From Streptomyces sp. CGMCC 4.7035 (GTDB lineage: Bacteria > Actinomycetota > Actinomycetes > Streptomycetales > Streptomycetaceae): a stretch of 64,000 nt of DNA. Shown here piece by piece: positions 1 to 8,194 of the stretch. The position numbers were made by a program, and so were the translations under genes. How positions within the stretch are numbered: position 1 is the stretch's first letter; each line of letters opens with the position of its first letter. The notes beneath the pieces were generated by a model. That model was not told where the DNA came from and searched no databases. It saw nothing but the letters and a program-made list of their open reading frames with translations. The stretch lies in contig NZ_CP134053.1 in assembly GCF_031583065.1 (NCBI RefSeq), positions 1,922,001 to 1,986,000 on the forward strand, written 5' to 3'.

Positions 1-829
1 CGTCTCACCGCCGGACCGCGGCGGCCGTCAGGCGATCCTGAAGATCCACACGCGGGACATCCCGCTCGCCCAGGACGTGGACCTGGCCCAGGTGGCCCGT
101 ACGACGCCGGGCATGACGGGCGCGGACCTGGCCAACCTCGCCAACGAGGCGGCCCTCCTCGCGGTCAAGCGCAAGCAGGAGCGGGTGACGCAGTCGGATC
201 TGTCGGAGGCGCTGGCGAAGGTGCAGCTGGGTGCCGAACGCCCGCTCGTGATGCCGGAGGAGGAGCGCCGGCGCACCGCGTACCACGAGAGCGGGCACGC
301 CCTGCTGGGCATGCTGCAACCGGGCGCCGACCCGGTGCGCAAGGTCACGATCGTGCCGCGCGGCCGGGCACTCGGGGTGACGCTCTCGACCCCCGAGGCC
401 GAGAGGTACTCGTACACGGAGGAGTATCTGCGCGGCCGCATCATCGGAGCCCTGGGCGGCATGGCCGCGGAGCAGGTGATCTTCGGCGTCGTCACCACCG
501 GCTCCGAGAACGACCTCGAACAGGTCACCAACATCGCCCGCGGCATGGTCGCCCGCTGGGGCATGAGCGAACGGGTGGGCCGTCTGTCGGCGCTGCCCAA
601 CGACGCGCAGCAGACGTACGGCCTGGCGGCGGCCCCGCAGACGCTGGATGCGATCGAGGGCGAGATGCGCCGCATCGTGGACGACTGCTACGAGGAGGCG
701 TGCCGCAAACTCCTGGAACACAGGAGCCAACTGGACGCGCTGGCGGAGGCGCTCCTGGCCAACGAGACGCTGGAGGAGGCGGAGGCGTACCGGATCGCGG
801 GGATCCTGCGCCTGCGGAAGGACGATTGA
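1..829 (+). CDS. ftsH: FtsH-like ATP-dependent zinc metalloprotease, C-terminal part
   Basis: The 5' end lies outside the window; the frame is open from base 2. What remains is the end of the AAA+ module (PGMTGADLANLANEAALLA, the lid helix typical of FtsH) followed by the M41 peptidase domain. The zinc site HESGH is encoded at 284-298 and the distal acidic ligand lies in GSENDLEQ near 512. FtsH proteases degrade membrane and short-lived cytosolic proteins as membrane-bound hexamers. The protein ends soon after the peptidase helical bundle without the long C-terminal tail of some actinobacterial FtsH, so this may be a shorter paralogue. Family is certain; which FtsH copy is not. Confidence 0.93.
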   Translation, partial: VSPPDRGGRQAILKIHTRDIPLAQDVDLAQVARTTPGMTGADLANLANEAALLAVKRKQERVTQSDLSEALAKVQLGAERPLVMPEEERRRTAYHESGHALLGMLQPGADPVRKVTIVPRGRALGVTLSTPEAERYSYTEEYLRGRIIGALGGMAAEQVIFGVVTTGSENDLEQVTNIARGMVARWGMSERVGRLSALPNDAQQTYGLAAAPQTLDAIEGEMRRIVDDCYEEACRKLLEHRSQLDALAEALLANETLEEAEAYRIAGILRLRKDD

Positions 830-962
830 GCGATCCGGGCGTCGTCCGGGGACGCGCGTGGTCGCTGGGGCGCGCTGCTGGTCCAGGGAGCGCGGGGTCG
901 GCCGGGGACCGATGGTCCGGGGGAGGTGGTCCGGGGAAGGTGCGAGACCGGCGCGTGGTCGT

Positions 963-1823
963 CTAGGGGATGCGGGCGATCAGATAGCGGAACACGTTCG
1001 GCATCCACACCGTTCCGTCCGCCCGCTGGTGCGGGTGCAGCGCCTCCGTGAGTTCCTTGTCGACCTGTTCCTGGTCCGTCGCGTCGAGGGCCCCGTCGAA
1101 GAACCCCGTCGACAGCATCCCGCGTACCGCGCTGTCCAGGTCGGCGTACCCGAAGGGACAGGCGACGCGTCCCGATCCGTCCGGCCGCAGCCCGGAGCGC
1201 CGTGCCGCCTCCTCCAGGTCGTCGCGACGGGCGGGGCGCCAGTTGCCCGTACCGCGCTCGGGATCGGCCGGTTTGGCGGCGACGCGGAGCACGGACGAGG
1301 TGCTGCAACGTTCCGGCGGACCCCATCCGGTGAGCACCACCAGCGACCCGTGCTCGGCGAGCGGCATGGCCGCCGCGAGCTGTTCCACGAGGCCCTCCAG
1401 GTCGCCGTCCACGCAGCCGATGGGCTCGAAGGCGCACACCAGGTTGTACGCGGGCTCTCCGGTGGCGGGCGTCGCGTCCTGTGGGCGGCCGTCGACGAGC
1501 CGGGCGGCCGCACGCGCGCGCGTGCCCCACGTCTCGGGCATCAGCCGCTCGCGGGCGAGGGCCAGCCGCTCGCGCGCACCGCGGTGGACACCGGTGACCG
1601 AGGCACCCCGGGAGACAGCCATCAGCAGCGCCAGGCCCGAACCGCACCCGAGCCCCAGCAGCCGCGTCCCGGAGCCCACTTCGAGCCGCTCGTAGACGGC
1701 CTCGTAGAGCGGCACGAGCATCCGCTCCTGTATCTCGGCCCAGTCACGCGCGCGTGCACACCGGTCCACGCGAGGAGCAGGTCCCGCGTGGGGGTGGTGC
1801 TGCCGCACGGCCGTAGGTGTCAT
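963..1823 (-). CDS. SAM-dependent methyltransferase, class I
   Basis: The protein has 286 residues. It carries a Rossmann-type motif I (LLGLGCGSGLALL) near residue 55, a following acidic/aliphatic strand, and a central region (LVVLTGWGPPERC) that fits motif IV-V of class I methyltransferases. ATG at 1823 is the first good start. The substrate cannot be deduced. It is divergent from proS across 226 bp, so the two share an upstream region but not a transcript. The Ala/Arg-rich first 25 residues look poorly conserved, and a start further in is possible. Confidence 0.8.
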   Translation of the reverse strand: MTPTAVRQHHPHAGPAPRVDRCARARDWAEIQERMLVPLYEAVYERLEVGSGTRLLGLGCGSGLALLMAVSRGASVTGVHRGARERLALARERLMPETWGTRARAAARLVDGRPQDATPATGEPAYNLVCAFEPIGCVDGDLEGLVEQLAAAMPLAEHGSLVVLTGWGPPERCSTSSVLRVAAKPADPERGTGNWRPARRDDLEEAARRSGLRPDGSGRVACPFGYADLDSAVRGMLSTGFFDGALDATDQEQVDKELTEALHPHQRADGTVWMPNVFRYLIARIP

Positions 1824-1953
1824 CGAAAGCGCCCCAATCCGCCCAGAGTTGCCGCTGTGTCAGATTCCGTAGCCCCCGTGACGTGCGTGCGCACTTCCCC
1901 CGCAGCACCCGTAAGCCAGGAAACTCCGCGCCCGTCGTGGCGTCCAGGGGTTG

Positions 1954-1974
1954 CGGCTCACTCCTTGTGAGCCG
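1954..1974. promoter_or_regulatory. Perfect inverted repeat in the methyltransferase-proS divergent region
   Basis: CGGCTCAC and GTGAGCCG form 8-bp arms around a 5-base centre. It lies about 75 bp upstream of the proS start and has no T-run, so an operator or 5'-leader hairpin fits better than a terminator. Role is inferred. Confidence 0.4.
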
Positions 1975-2049
1975 TCCGCGCGCCCCCGGACCCACCCCGG
2001 GGCGATAAATGACGCACGGCCCGGCGAGGTGCCCCCGTAGCATCGCGCC

Positions 2050-3468
2050 ATGGCGAAGACACCCGTTCTCACACCCCGCGCGGACGACTTCCCGCGCTGG
2101 TACCAGGACCTGGTCGGCAAGGCGGAACTGGCCGACAACGGGCCGGTGCGCGGCACCATGGTCATCCGACCGTACGGGTACGGTCTGTGGGAGCGGATGC
2201 AGGCGGAGATGGACGCCCGCATCAAGGAGACGGGCACCCAGAACGCGTACTTTCCCCTTCTGATCCCCCAGTCGTACCTCACTCGCGAGGCCGACCACGT
2301 CGAGGGCTTCGCGCCCGAACTCGCCGTGGTCACGCACGGCGGAGGCAAGGAGCTGGAGGAGCCCGCGGTCGTCCGCCCCACCTCCGAGACCATCATCAAC
2401 GAGTACTTCTCCAAGTGGGTGCAGAGCTACCGTGACCTGCCCCTGCTGATCAACCAGTGGGCGAACGTGGTCCGTTGGGAGCTGCGGCCCCGCCTGTTCC
2501 TGCGCACCTCCGAGTTCCTGTGGCAGGAGGGACACACCGCGCACGCCACGTACGAGGAGGCCCGTGACTTCGCCGCGCGCATCCAGCGCGACATCTACGG
2601 GGACTTCCTTGAGAACGTCCTCGCGACCGACTTCGTGGCCGGGCGCAAGACGGTCAAGGAGCGCTTCGCCGGTGCCATCAACACCCTCACGCTCGAAAGC
2701 ATGATGGGCGACGGCAAGGCCCTCCAGATGGTCACCAGCCATGAGCTGGGGCAGAACTTCGCCAAGGCGTTCAACACCCGCTACCTGTCGAAGGGCGGCA
2801 CGCAGGAATACGTCTGGCAGACCTCATGGGGCTCGACCACGCGCATGATCGGTGCCCTGGTGATGACGCACGGTGACGACAACGGCCTGCGGGTCCCGCC
2901 GCGCCTGGCGCACATCCAGGCCGTCGTCCTCGCGATCAAGGGTGACGAAGCGGTTCTGGCCAAGGTCCGCGAACTCGGCGATCAGCTGAAGGCCGCGGGC
3001 GTACGCGTCCAGGTGGACGACCGCACCGACACCCCGTTCGGCCGCCGCGCCGTCGACTGGGAACTCAAGGGCGTGCCCGTACGCATCGAGATCGGCCCCC
3101 GTGACCTGGAGAACGGCACGGCGATGCTGGCCCGCCGTATCCCTGGGGGAGACAAGGAGCCGGTGGCGATCGAGTCCCTCGTACGCCTGCTTCCCGGGAT
3201 TCTCGAAGAGGACCAGGAACTGCTCCTGAAGCAGTCGCGTGAGCGCCGTCAGGCCCGCACGGCGGACGTGTCGACGATCGACCAGGCCGTCGAGGCGGCG
3301 ACGGCGGGCGGCTGGGCGCGCATCCCGTGGGCCGTCCTCGGCGAGGACGGCGAGGTCAAGCTGGCCGAGCACGGGGTGACCGTACGGTGTCTGGTCGCCG
3401 AGGACGGGTCGGTTCCTGACGCCGACGACGCGCCGGGTAACGTCGCGGTCGTCGCGCGCGCTTACTGA
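2050..3468 (+). CDS. proS: Prolyl-tRNA synthetase, eukaryote/archaea-like (type 3)
   Basis: Class II aminoacyl-tRNA synthetase that charges tRNA-Pro, 472 residues. Visible are the N-terminal DDFPRWYQDLVGKAEL, motif 2 context with RPTSE near residue 118, and motif 3 around TSWGSTTRMIGALVMTHGD. These are followed by an anticodon-binding domain (VQVDDRTDTPFGRRAVDWE). There is no inserted editing domain between motifs 2 and 3, which with the length marks the short type 3 form found in many actinobacteria. ATG at 2050 matches the family start. A strong hairpin follows at 3531-3567. Confidence 0.96.
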   Translation: MAKTPVLTPRADDFPRWYQDLVGKAELADNGPVRGTMVIRPYGYGLWERMQAEMDARIKETGTQNAYFPLLIPQSYLTREADHVEGFAPELAVVTHGGGKELEEPAVVRPTSETIINEYFSKWVQSYRDLPLLINQWANVVRWELRPRLFLRTSEFLWQEGHTAHATYEEARDFAARIQRDIYGDFLENVLATDFVAGRKTVKERFAGAINTLTLESMMGDGKALQMVTSHELGQNFAKAFNTRYLSKGGTQEYVWQTSWGSTTRMIGALVMTHGDDNGLRVPPRLAHIQAVVLAIKGDEAVLAKVRELGDQLKAAGVRVQVDDRTDTPFGRRAVDWELKGVPVRIEIGPRDLENGTAMLARRIPGGDKEPVAIESLVRLLPGILEEDQELLLKQSRERRQARTADVSTIDQAVEAATAGGWARIPWAVLGEDGEVKLAEHGVTVRCLVAEDGSVPDADDAPGNVAVVARAY

Positions 3469-3530
3469 GGTACGGACCGAGGCGCGGGGAGAGCGGCCGA
3501 AACGCCTCTTGCGCATCTGCAGACCACAGG

Positions 3531-3567
3531 CGCCCCGGCGCGCGGAGTTCTTCTACGCGCCGGGGCG
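3531..3567 (+). terminator. Hairpin terminator after proS
   Basis: A perfect 12-bp GC stem (CGCCCCGGCGCG with its complement) encloses a 13-base loop, 63 bases after the proS stop. There is no U-tract, as is common for Streptomyces terminators. Confidence 0.7.
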
Positions 3568-3741
3568 TAGCCGGGTCGTGCGCGTCGCTACGCACCGGCT
3601 TGGTATGAGCTGTGAGGCTTCTCCACAGATCGGCGCACGCGCCCTCGTCAGGACGCATCAGTGGCAACTGACGGGTAAGTGCAAATTATTTGGGATGCCC
3701 CGGAATAGGAACACGGGGGGCCTCAGGCTCGTTGTCATTAC

Positions 3742-4338
3742 GTGAGCACGACACCACCTGTTCTCGCCGCAGAGCTGGCGCAGGCGTGGGCCGATATTCA
3801 ACGGCACCACCCCGAGCTGCCGGATCTTGCCGCGCCCGAGTCCCTGATCGGAGAGTCGTCGTCCGCCTGTGGACACGAACTCTCTTTCGAGCGACTGCTG
3901 CATGAGGCAGTCCACGGCATCGCCGCCGCCCGCGGAGTCCGCGACACCTCCCGAGCCGGCCGGTACCACAACCGCAGATTCCTCGCGATCGCCGAGGAGC
4001 TGGGCCTGGACCACCCCGAGGAGCCACACCCCAGCAGTGGCTTCTCCCTGGTCACGCTCAACCCCGAGGCGAAACGGCGCTACCGCCCGACCATCGAGCG
4101 GCTCCAGCGCGCACTCAAGGCCCACTCGGCGGCGACGGCCGCGGACACGGCCCGCACGTTCCGGGGCCCGGCCGCCCGCCACGGCTCCTCCGGAGGCGGC
4201 GTCCGCGTCAAGGCGGTCTGCGACTGCGGCCGCAACGTCCGCGTGGTCCCGTCGGTCCTGGCCCAGGCCCCGATCGTCTGCGGCGGCTGCGGAAAGCCGT
4301 TCCGCATTCCCGAGGCAGTGGGAGCGGCGGCAAGCTGA
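3742..4338 (+). CDS. SprT-like zinc protein with C-terminal zinc ribbon
   Basis: The protein has 198 residues and contains a gluzincin-type motif HEAVH (residues 54-58) in FERLLHEAVHGIAAARG. This is followed by RAGRYHNRRFLAIAEELGL, the arrangement of SprT-like domains in which the HExxH helix precedes an N-R/F-x-L segment. The C-terminus has two Cys pairs (CDCG and CGGCG) forming a small zinc ribbon, as in SprT/SPRTN relatives. The family includes DNA-protein crosslink proteases, but activity here is inferred only. GTG at 3742 has no clear Shine-Dalgarno sequence, suggesting leaderless translation. The upstream 270 bp include an unusually AT-rich stretch near 3682-3691. Confidence 0.72.
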   Translation: MSTTPPVLAAELAQAWADIQRHHPELPDLAAPESLIGESSSACGHELSFERLLHEAVHGIAAARGVRDTSRAGRYHNRRFLAIAEELGLDHPEEPHPSSGFSLVTLNPEAKRRYRPTIERLQRALKAHSAATAADTARTFRGPAARHGSSGGGVRVKAVCDCGRNVRVVPSVLAQAPIVCGGCGKPFRIPEAVGAAAS

Positions 4339-4737
4339 GCCGCGGCCGCTCGTGGCGGCCGTAGTCAGTGAGCCGAGTCGTACGTAGCTGCGGGTAATCG
4401 TCGTGCCGCTGGGGCGGCACGGGGTGGACGCCGGGGTACCCCTGCTCGAAGAGCCTGGGGAGGCACCCTGTGAGCGCCGGGTGGCGTGGTCAACGCCCGG
4501 GGGACCCCGGCGCCGGGTGCCTCTTTGTCGTGCCCGCACGCATGCCCGCACGCATCATCGGCGCACCCTCGGCCAGAGGCGACCCGCAGGGTGTGGCACA
4601 ATGGCTAGCTGTACTCGACAGCCGCACAGGACCCCTCTCTCCTCCGGCTGACGCGTCCATCGGGCACTCGGGTACCGCAACCCCACGCGGCAATTCCGCC
4701 GTGCCCAACCACGTCAAATCCAGGAGAACCCACTCCC
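4339..4737. other. Intergenic region before rpsP with structured RNA candidate
   Basis: No gene is seen in these 399 bases. They hold the end of the SprT-like transcript, a three-tier hairpin (listed separately), a CACAAT element at 4598-4603 that could be a weak -10 box for rpsP, and the rpsP leader with AGGAG just before its GTG start. Confidence 0.6.
4460..4523 (+). ncRNA. Three-tier stem-loop upstream of rpsP
   Basis: Three nested perfect stems are visible: GAGGCACCC (4460-4468) with GGGTGCCTC (4515-4523), CGCCGGG (about 4475-4481) with CCCGGCG (4506-4512), and GGCGT (4483-4487) with ACGCC (4493-4497). A short run CTCTTTG follows. It could terminate the upstream transcript, be a leader element for the rpsP operon, or be an independent small RNA. 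The base pairing is seen directly; the function is not known. Confidence 0.5.
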
Positions 4738-5157
4738 GTGGCAGTCAAGATCAAGCTGAAGCGTCTGGGCAAGATCCGTTCGCCTCACTACCGCATCGTC
4801 GTCGCCGACTCCCGTACCCGCCGTGACGGCCGGGCGATCGAGGAGATCGGCAAGTACCACCCGACGTACAACCCGTCGGTCATCGAGGTCAACGCCGAGC
4901 GCGTGGCGTACTGGCTCTCCGTCGGCGCCCAGCCGACCGAGCCCGTGCTCGCCATCCTCAAGAAGACCGGCGACTGGCAGAAGTTCAAGGGCGAGCCCGC
5001 CCCGGCGCCGCTGCTGGTGGCCGCGCCCAAGGCCACGCGTCCGTCGTTCGAGGCGCTCAGCGGTGAGGACGAGGGCAAGGGTGAGGCCATCACCCAGAAG
5101 AAGAAGGCTGAGAAGAAGGACGAGGCCGCTGCCGAGTCCGAGTCGACCGAGGCCTGA
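4738..5157 (+). CDS. rpsP: 30S ribosomal protein bS16
   Basis: The protein has 139 residues, starts [20 protein letters not shown] and contains [10 protein letters not shown], both hallmarks of bS16, an early-assembly 30S protein. Past residue 85 is a lineage-specific charged tail rich in Lys/Glu/Ala, as in other streptomycete S16 proteins. The GTG at 4738 follows AGGAGAACC. It is the first gene of the rpsP-KH-rimM-trmD-rplS cluster, and only 5 bases separate its stop from the KH gene. Confidence 0.97.
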   Translation: MAVKIKLKRLGKIRSPHYRIVVADSRTRRDGRAIEEIGKYHPTYNPSVIEVNAERVAYWLSVGAQPTEPVLAILKKTGDWQKFKGEPAPAPLLVAAPKATRPSFEALSGEDEGKGEAITQKKKAEKKDEAAAESESTEA

Positions 5158-5162
5158 GCAGC

Positions 5163-5402
5163 ATGCTCGAAGAGGCGCTCGAGCACCTCGTGAAGGGCAT
5201 CGTCGACAACCCTGACGATGTGCAGGTGGCTTCGCGCAACCTGCGCCGCGGGCGGGTGCTCGAGGTCCGGGTCCACCCCGACGACCTCGGCAAGGTGATC
5301 GGTCGCAACGGCCGCACCGCACGCGCCCTGCGCACCGTCGTGGGCGCCATCGGCGGCCGCGGTGTCCGTGTCGACCTCGTCGACGTGGACCACGTCCGCT
5401 GA
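5163..5402 (+). CDS. khpA: Single KH-domain RNA-binding protein (KhpA-like)
   Basis: This 79-residue protein is almost entirely one KH domain: EVRVHPDDLGKVIGRNGRT with the GxxG-type loop GRNG. KhpA proteins bind RNA and, in several Gram-positives, pair with KhpB/Jag to influence cell division and elongation. The position between rpsP and rimM is the conserved actinobacterial one and implies co-expression with ribosome assembly factors. Confidence 0.92.
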   Translation: MLEEALEHLVKGIVDNPDDVQVASRNLRRGRVLEVRVHPDDLGKVIGRNGRTARALRTVVGAIGGRGVRVDLVDVDHVR

Positions 5403-5484
5403 CGCTTTTGCAGCACCGGCTCGGGCCGGGGAGGGCCACTGGGCCGTCCCCGGCCCGTAGTCGTATGACAGGAGATCTAGCACA

Positions 5485-6060
5485 GTGCAGCTGGTAGTCG
5501 CACGGATCGGCCGCGCCCACGGAATCAAGGGCGAGGTCACCGTCGAGGTGCGTACCGATGAGCCCGAGCTGAGGCTGGCACCGGGCGCGGTGCTGGCCAC
5601 CGAGCCCGCCTCGGCCGGACCGCTGACCATCGAGACCGGCCGCGTACACAGCGGCCGCCTTCTGCTGCGGTTCGAGGGCGTGAGCGACCGCAACGCCGCC
5701 GAGGCGCTGCGCAACACCCTGTTGATCGCCGAGGTCGACCCGGACGAACTGCCCGAGGGCGAGGACGAGTACTACGACCACCAGCTCATGGACCTGGACG
5801 TGGTGACCAAGGACGGCGTGGAGGTCGGCCGGATCACCGAGATCTCGCATCTGCCCACGCAGGACCTGTTCGTGGTCGAGCGGCCCGACGGGACCGAGGT
5901 GATGATCCCCTTCGTCGAGGAGATCGTCACCGAGATCGACCTGGAGGAGCAGCGGGCCGTCATCGATCCCCCGCCCGGGCTGATCGACGACCGGGCGGAG
6001 ATCGCCTCGTCGAGGGACGACAGCGCGAGGAACGACAGCGCGGGGGACGACAGCGCATGA
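5485..6060 (+). CDS. rimM: Ribosome maturation factor RimM
   Basis: The 191-residue protein has the N-terminal RimM barrel ([20 protein letters not shown]) and a C-terminal PRC-barrel segment ([19 protein letters not shown], then [18 protein letters not shown]). RimM assists 30S head maturation. GTG at 5485 follows AGGAG. The last 18 residues are an imperfect D-D/N-S-A repeat (about 6015-6057), a low-complexity tail outside the normal family. Its stop overlaps the trmD start (ATGA), indicating translational coupling. Confidence 0.95.
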   Translation: MQLVVARIGRAHGIKGEVTVEVRTDEPELRLAPGAVLATEPASAGPLTIETGRVHSGRLLLRFEGVSDRNAAEALRNTLLIAEVDPDELPEGEDEYYDHQLMDLDVVTKDGVEVGRITEISHLPTQDLFVVERPDGTEVMIPFVEEIVTEIDLEEQRAVIDPPPGLIDDRAEIASSRDDSARNDSAGDDSA

Positions 6061-6890
6061 GGCTCGACGTCGTCACGATCTTCCCCGAGTACCTGGAACC
6101 GCTGAACGTCTCCCTCGTCGGCAAGGCACGCGCGCGTGGACAGCTCGACGTCCACGTGCACGATCTGCGGTCCTGGACGTACGACCGCCACAACACCGTC
6201 GACGACACGCCGTACGGCGGCGGCCCCGGCATGGTCATGAAGACGGAGCCCTGGGGCGGGGCGCTGGACGACATCCTGGCCGACGGGTACGAGACCGGTT
6301 CCTCGGCACCCGCTCTGATCGTCCCCACGCCCAGCGGGCGTCCCTTCACCCAGGAGCTCGCCGTCGAGCTCTCCGAACGCCCGTGGCTGATCTTCACGCC
6401 CGCCCGCTACGAGGGCATCGACCGCCGCGTCATCGACGAGTACGCGACCCGGATACCCGTGTACGAGGTGTCCATCGGCGACTACGTCCTGGCCGGCGGC
6501 GAGGCGGCCGTCCTGGTCATCACGGAGGCGGTGGCCCGGCTGCTGCCGGGCGTCCTGGGCAACGCCGAGTCCCACCAGGACGACTCGTTCGCGCCGGGCG
6601 CGATGGCCAACCTCCTGGAGGGGCCCGTCTACACCAAGCCGCCGGCCTGGCGCGGCCGGGAGATCCCGGAGGTGCTGCTCAGCGGCCACCACGGAAAGAT
6701 CGCCCGCTGGCGCCGGGACGAGGCGCTGCGGCGGACCACGGCCAACCGGCCTGATCTGATCGAGCGTTGCGACCCCTCGGCCTTCGACAAGAAGGACCGC
6801 GAGATGCTCTCCATCCTGGGCTGGGCGCCGGATCCGGACGGCGAGCCGTACGGTCGATTTTGGCGCAGGCCAGAGGGCGTGGAAGAATAG
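6057..6890 (+). CDS. trmD: tRNA (guanine-37-N1)-methyltransferase
   Basis: A SPOUT-family enzyme that methylates G37 of tRNAs and prevents +1 frameshifting, 277 residues. Seen are [14 protein letters not shown] at the N-terminus, the [14 protein letters not shown] loop, and the trefoil-knot SAM site [12 protein letters not shown] with [13 protein letters not shown]. The length is slightly above the usual 240-250 because of the C-terminal region. It is coupled to rimM by a 4-base overlap. Confidence 0.97.
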   Translation: MRLDVVTIFPEYLEPLNVSLVGKARARGQLDVHVHDLRSWTYDRHNTVDDTPYGGGPGMVMKTEPWGGALDDILADGYETGSSAPALIVPTPSGRPFTQELAVELSERPWLIFTPARYEGIDRRVIDEYATRIPVYEVSIGDYVLAGGEAAVLVITEAVARLLPGVLGNAESHQDDSFAPGAMANLLEGPVYTKPPAWRGREIPEVLLSGHHGKIARWRRDEALRRTTANRPDLIERCDPSAFDKKDREMLSILGWAPDPDGEPYGRFWRRPEGVEE

Positions 6891-7027
6891 CGAGCTGTTG
6901 TCCGCCGTCCGGTGTGCGCCCCTGCCACGGGGGGACACGACGCCCGCCCCGACGCGGCCGACGAACCTCTTACCGAGAAACTACTTCCCGTCGATGACCT
7001 GTGGCATCGGCGAAGAAAGCAGACGAA

Positions 7028-7378
7028 ATGTCTCACCTGCTCGACTCCGTCGACGCCGCGTCGCTGCGCAGCGACATCCCGGCCTTCCGCCCGGGTGACA
7101 CCGTCAACGTCCACGTCCGCGTCATCGAGGGCAACCGCTCCCGTGTGCAGCAGTTCAAGGGCGTTGTGATCCGTCGCCAGGGTGCCGGCGTGCGCGAGAC
7201 CTTCACGGTCCGCAAGGTCTCCTTCTCTGTCGGCGTCGAGCGCACCTTCCCGGTGCACACCCCGATCGTCGAGAAGATCGAGCTCGTCACCAAGGGTGAC
7301 GTGCGCCGCGCCAAGCTGTACTACCTGCGCGAGCTGCGCGGCAAGGCGGCGAAGATCAAGGAGAAGCGCGAGAACTGA
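7028..7378 (+). CDS. rplS: 50S ribosomal protein bL19
   Basis: The 116-residue protein is typical bL19: [32 protein letters not shown] and [15 protein letters not shown]. It sits at the 30S-50S interface. ATG at 7028 was chosen because MSHLLDSVD is the family N-terminus and a purine-rich AAGAAAG lies at a normal distance. An in-frame GTG at 7001 would add nine residues and is less likely. The 137-base leader after trmD may carry its own promoter. Confidence 0.96.
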   Translation: MSHLLDSVDAASLRSDIPAFRPGDTVNVHVRVIEGNRSRVQQFKGVVIRRQGAGVRETFTVRKVSFSVGVERTFPVHTPIVEKIELVTKGDVRRAKLYYLRELRGKAAKIKEKREN

Positions 7379-7447
7379 GTTCTCGGGCCGACCGCGATCG
7401 AGCCGGCACAAGGGGTCCACAGGGGGGCCGGATAGCATCTGGCCCCG

Positions 7448-8194
7448 ATGGACACCGAAGCACAGCACGTGGAGCGCGACCGCTCCTCCGACCCCGTCGA
7501 ATCCGAGGACACCTCGGAGGCACCGGGTCCGGAGGAACGGTCGCGCTTTGCGTTGGTCTCCCGGATCACCGACTGGCTGCCCGGCGGCCGGATCACCCTG
7601 ACCGTGCTGGTCTGCCTGCTGTTTCTCCTCGGCCTCAGCACGTTTGTCACACAGCCGTTCGTCATCCCCAGCGGCTCGATGGAGCGCGGATTGAGGGTTG
7701 GGGACCGCGTGCTCGTAAATAAGTTGGCGTACCGTTTCGGATCGAAGCCGCAGCCGGGAGACGTCGTCGTCTTCGACGGCACCGGGTATTTCGGGAACGC
7801 CGACTACATCAAGCGCGTGGTCGGCGTGGGCGGAGACCACCTGGTCTGCTGCGACAAGAAGGGGAGGCTCGAGGTGAACGGCCGGTCGGTCGACGAGTCG
7901 TCGTTTCTGTACCCCGGGAACAGCCCGTCCGACGTCTCCTTCGACGTCGTCGTGCCCGACGGCACGCTCTTCGTGCTCGGTGACCACCGTGCCGACTCCA
8001 GCGACTCCCGCGACCATCTGGGTTCGCCCGGCGGCGGGATGATCCCCCTCGGCGCCGTGATCGGCAGGGCCGACTGGCTCATCTGGCCCTCCGCGCACTG
8101 GAAGCACCTCACCCGTCCCGGCGCCTACGCGCGCGTGCCCGCCCGCGTCCCGGAGGCGAACGAGCCGAACCGTGCGGACGGTGCCCATGGGTAA
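7448..8194 (+). CDS. sipW: Type I signal peptidase SipW
   Basis: The 248-residue membrane serine protease cleaves Sec/Tat signal peptides. A cytoplasmic N-terminus of about 45 residues precedes one transmembrane helix (ITLTVLVCLLFLLGLST). Box B SGSM follows, with catalytic Ser77, then box D KRVVGVGG, with general base Lys122, and box E GDHRADSSDSRDH. It is first in a run of four paralogues transcribed together. Its last 8 bases overlap sipX. TAGCAT (7433-7438) close to the start suggests a promoter with almost no leader. Letter assignment follows conserved order. Confidence 0.93.
   Translation: MDTEAQHVERDRSSDPVESEDTSEAPGPEERSRFALVSRITDWLPGGRITLTVLVCLLFLLGLSTFVTQPFVIPSGSMERGLRVGDRVLVNKLAYRFGSKPQPGDVVVFDGTGYFGNADYIKRVVGVGGDHLVCCDKKGRLEVNGRSVDESSFLYPGNSPSDVSFDVVVPDGTLFVLGDHRADSSDSRDHLGSPGGGMIPLGAVIGRADWLIWPSAHWKHLTRPGAYARVPARVPEANEPNRADGAHG

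Noticed and set aside
28..730. Long Arg/Ala-rich open frames antisense to the FtsH and many other genes
   Set aside because: They mirror real genes in high-GC DNA, have no domain signatures and poor third-position bias compared with the true frames.
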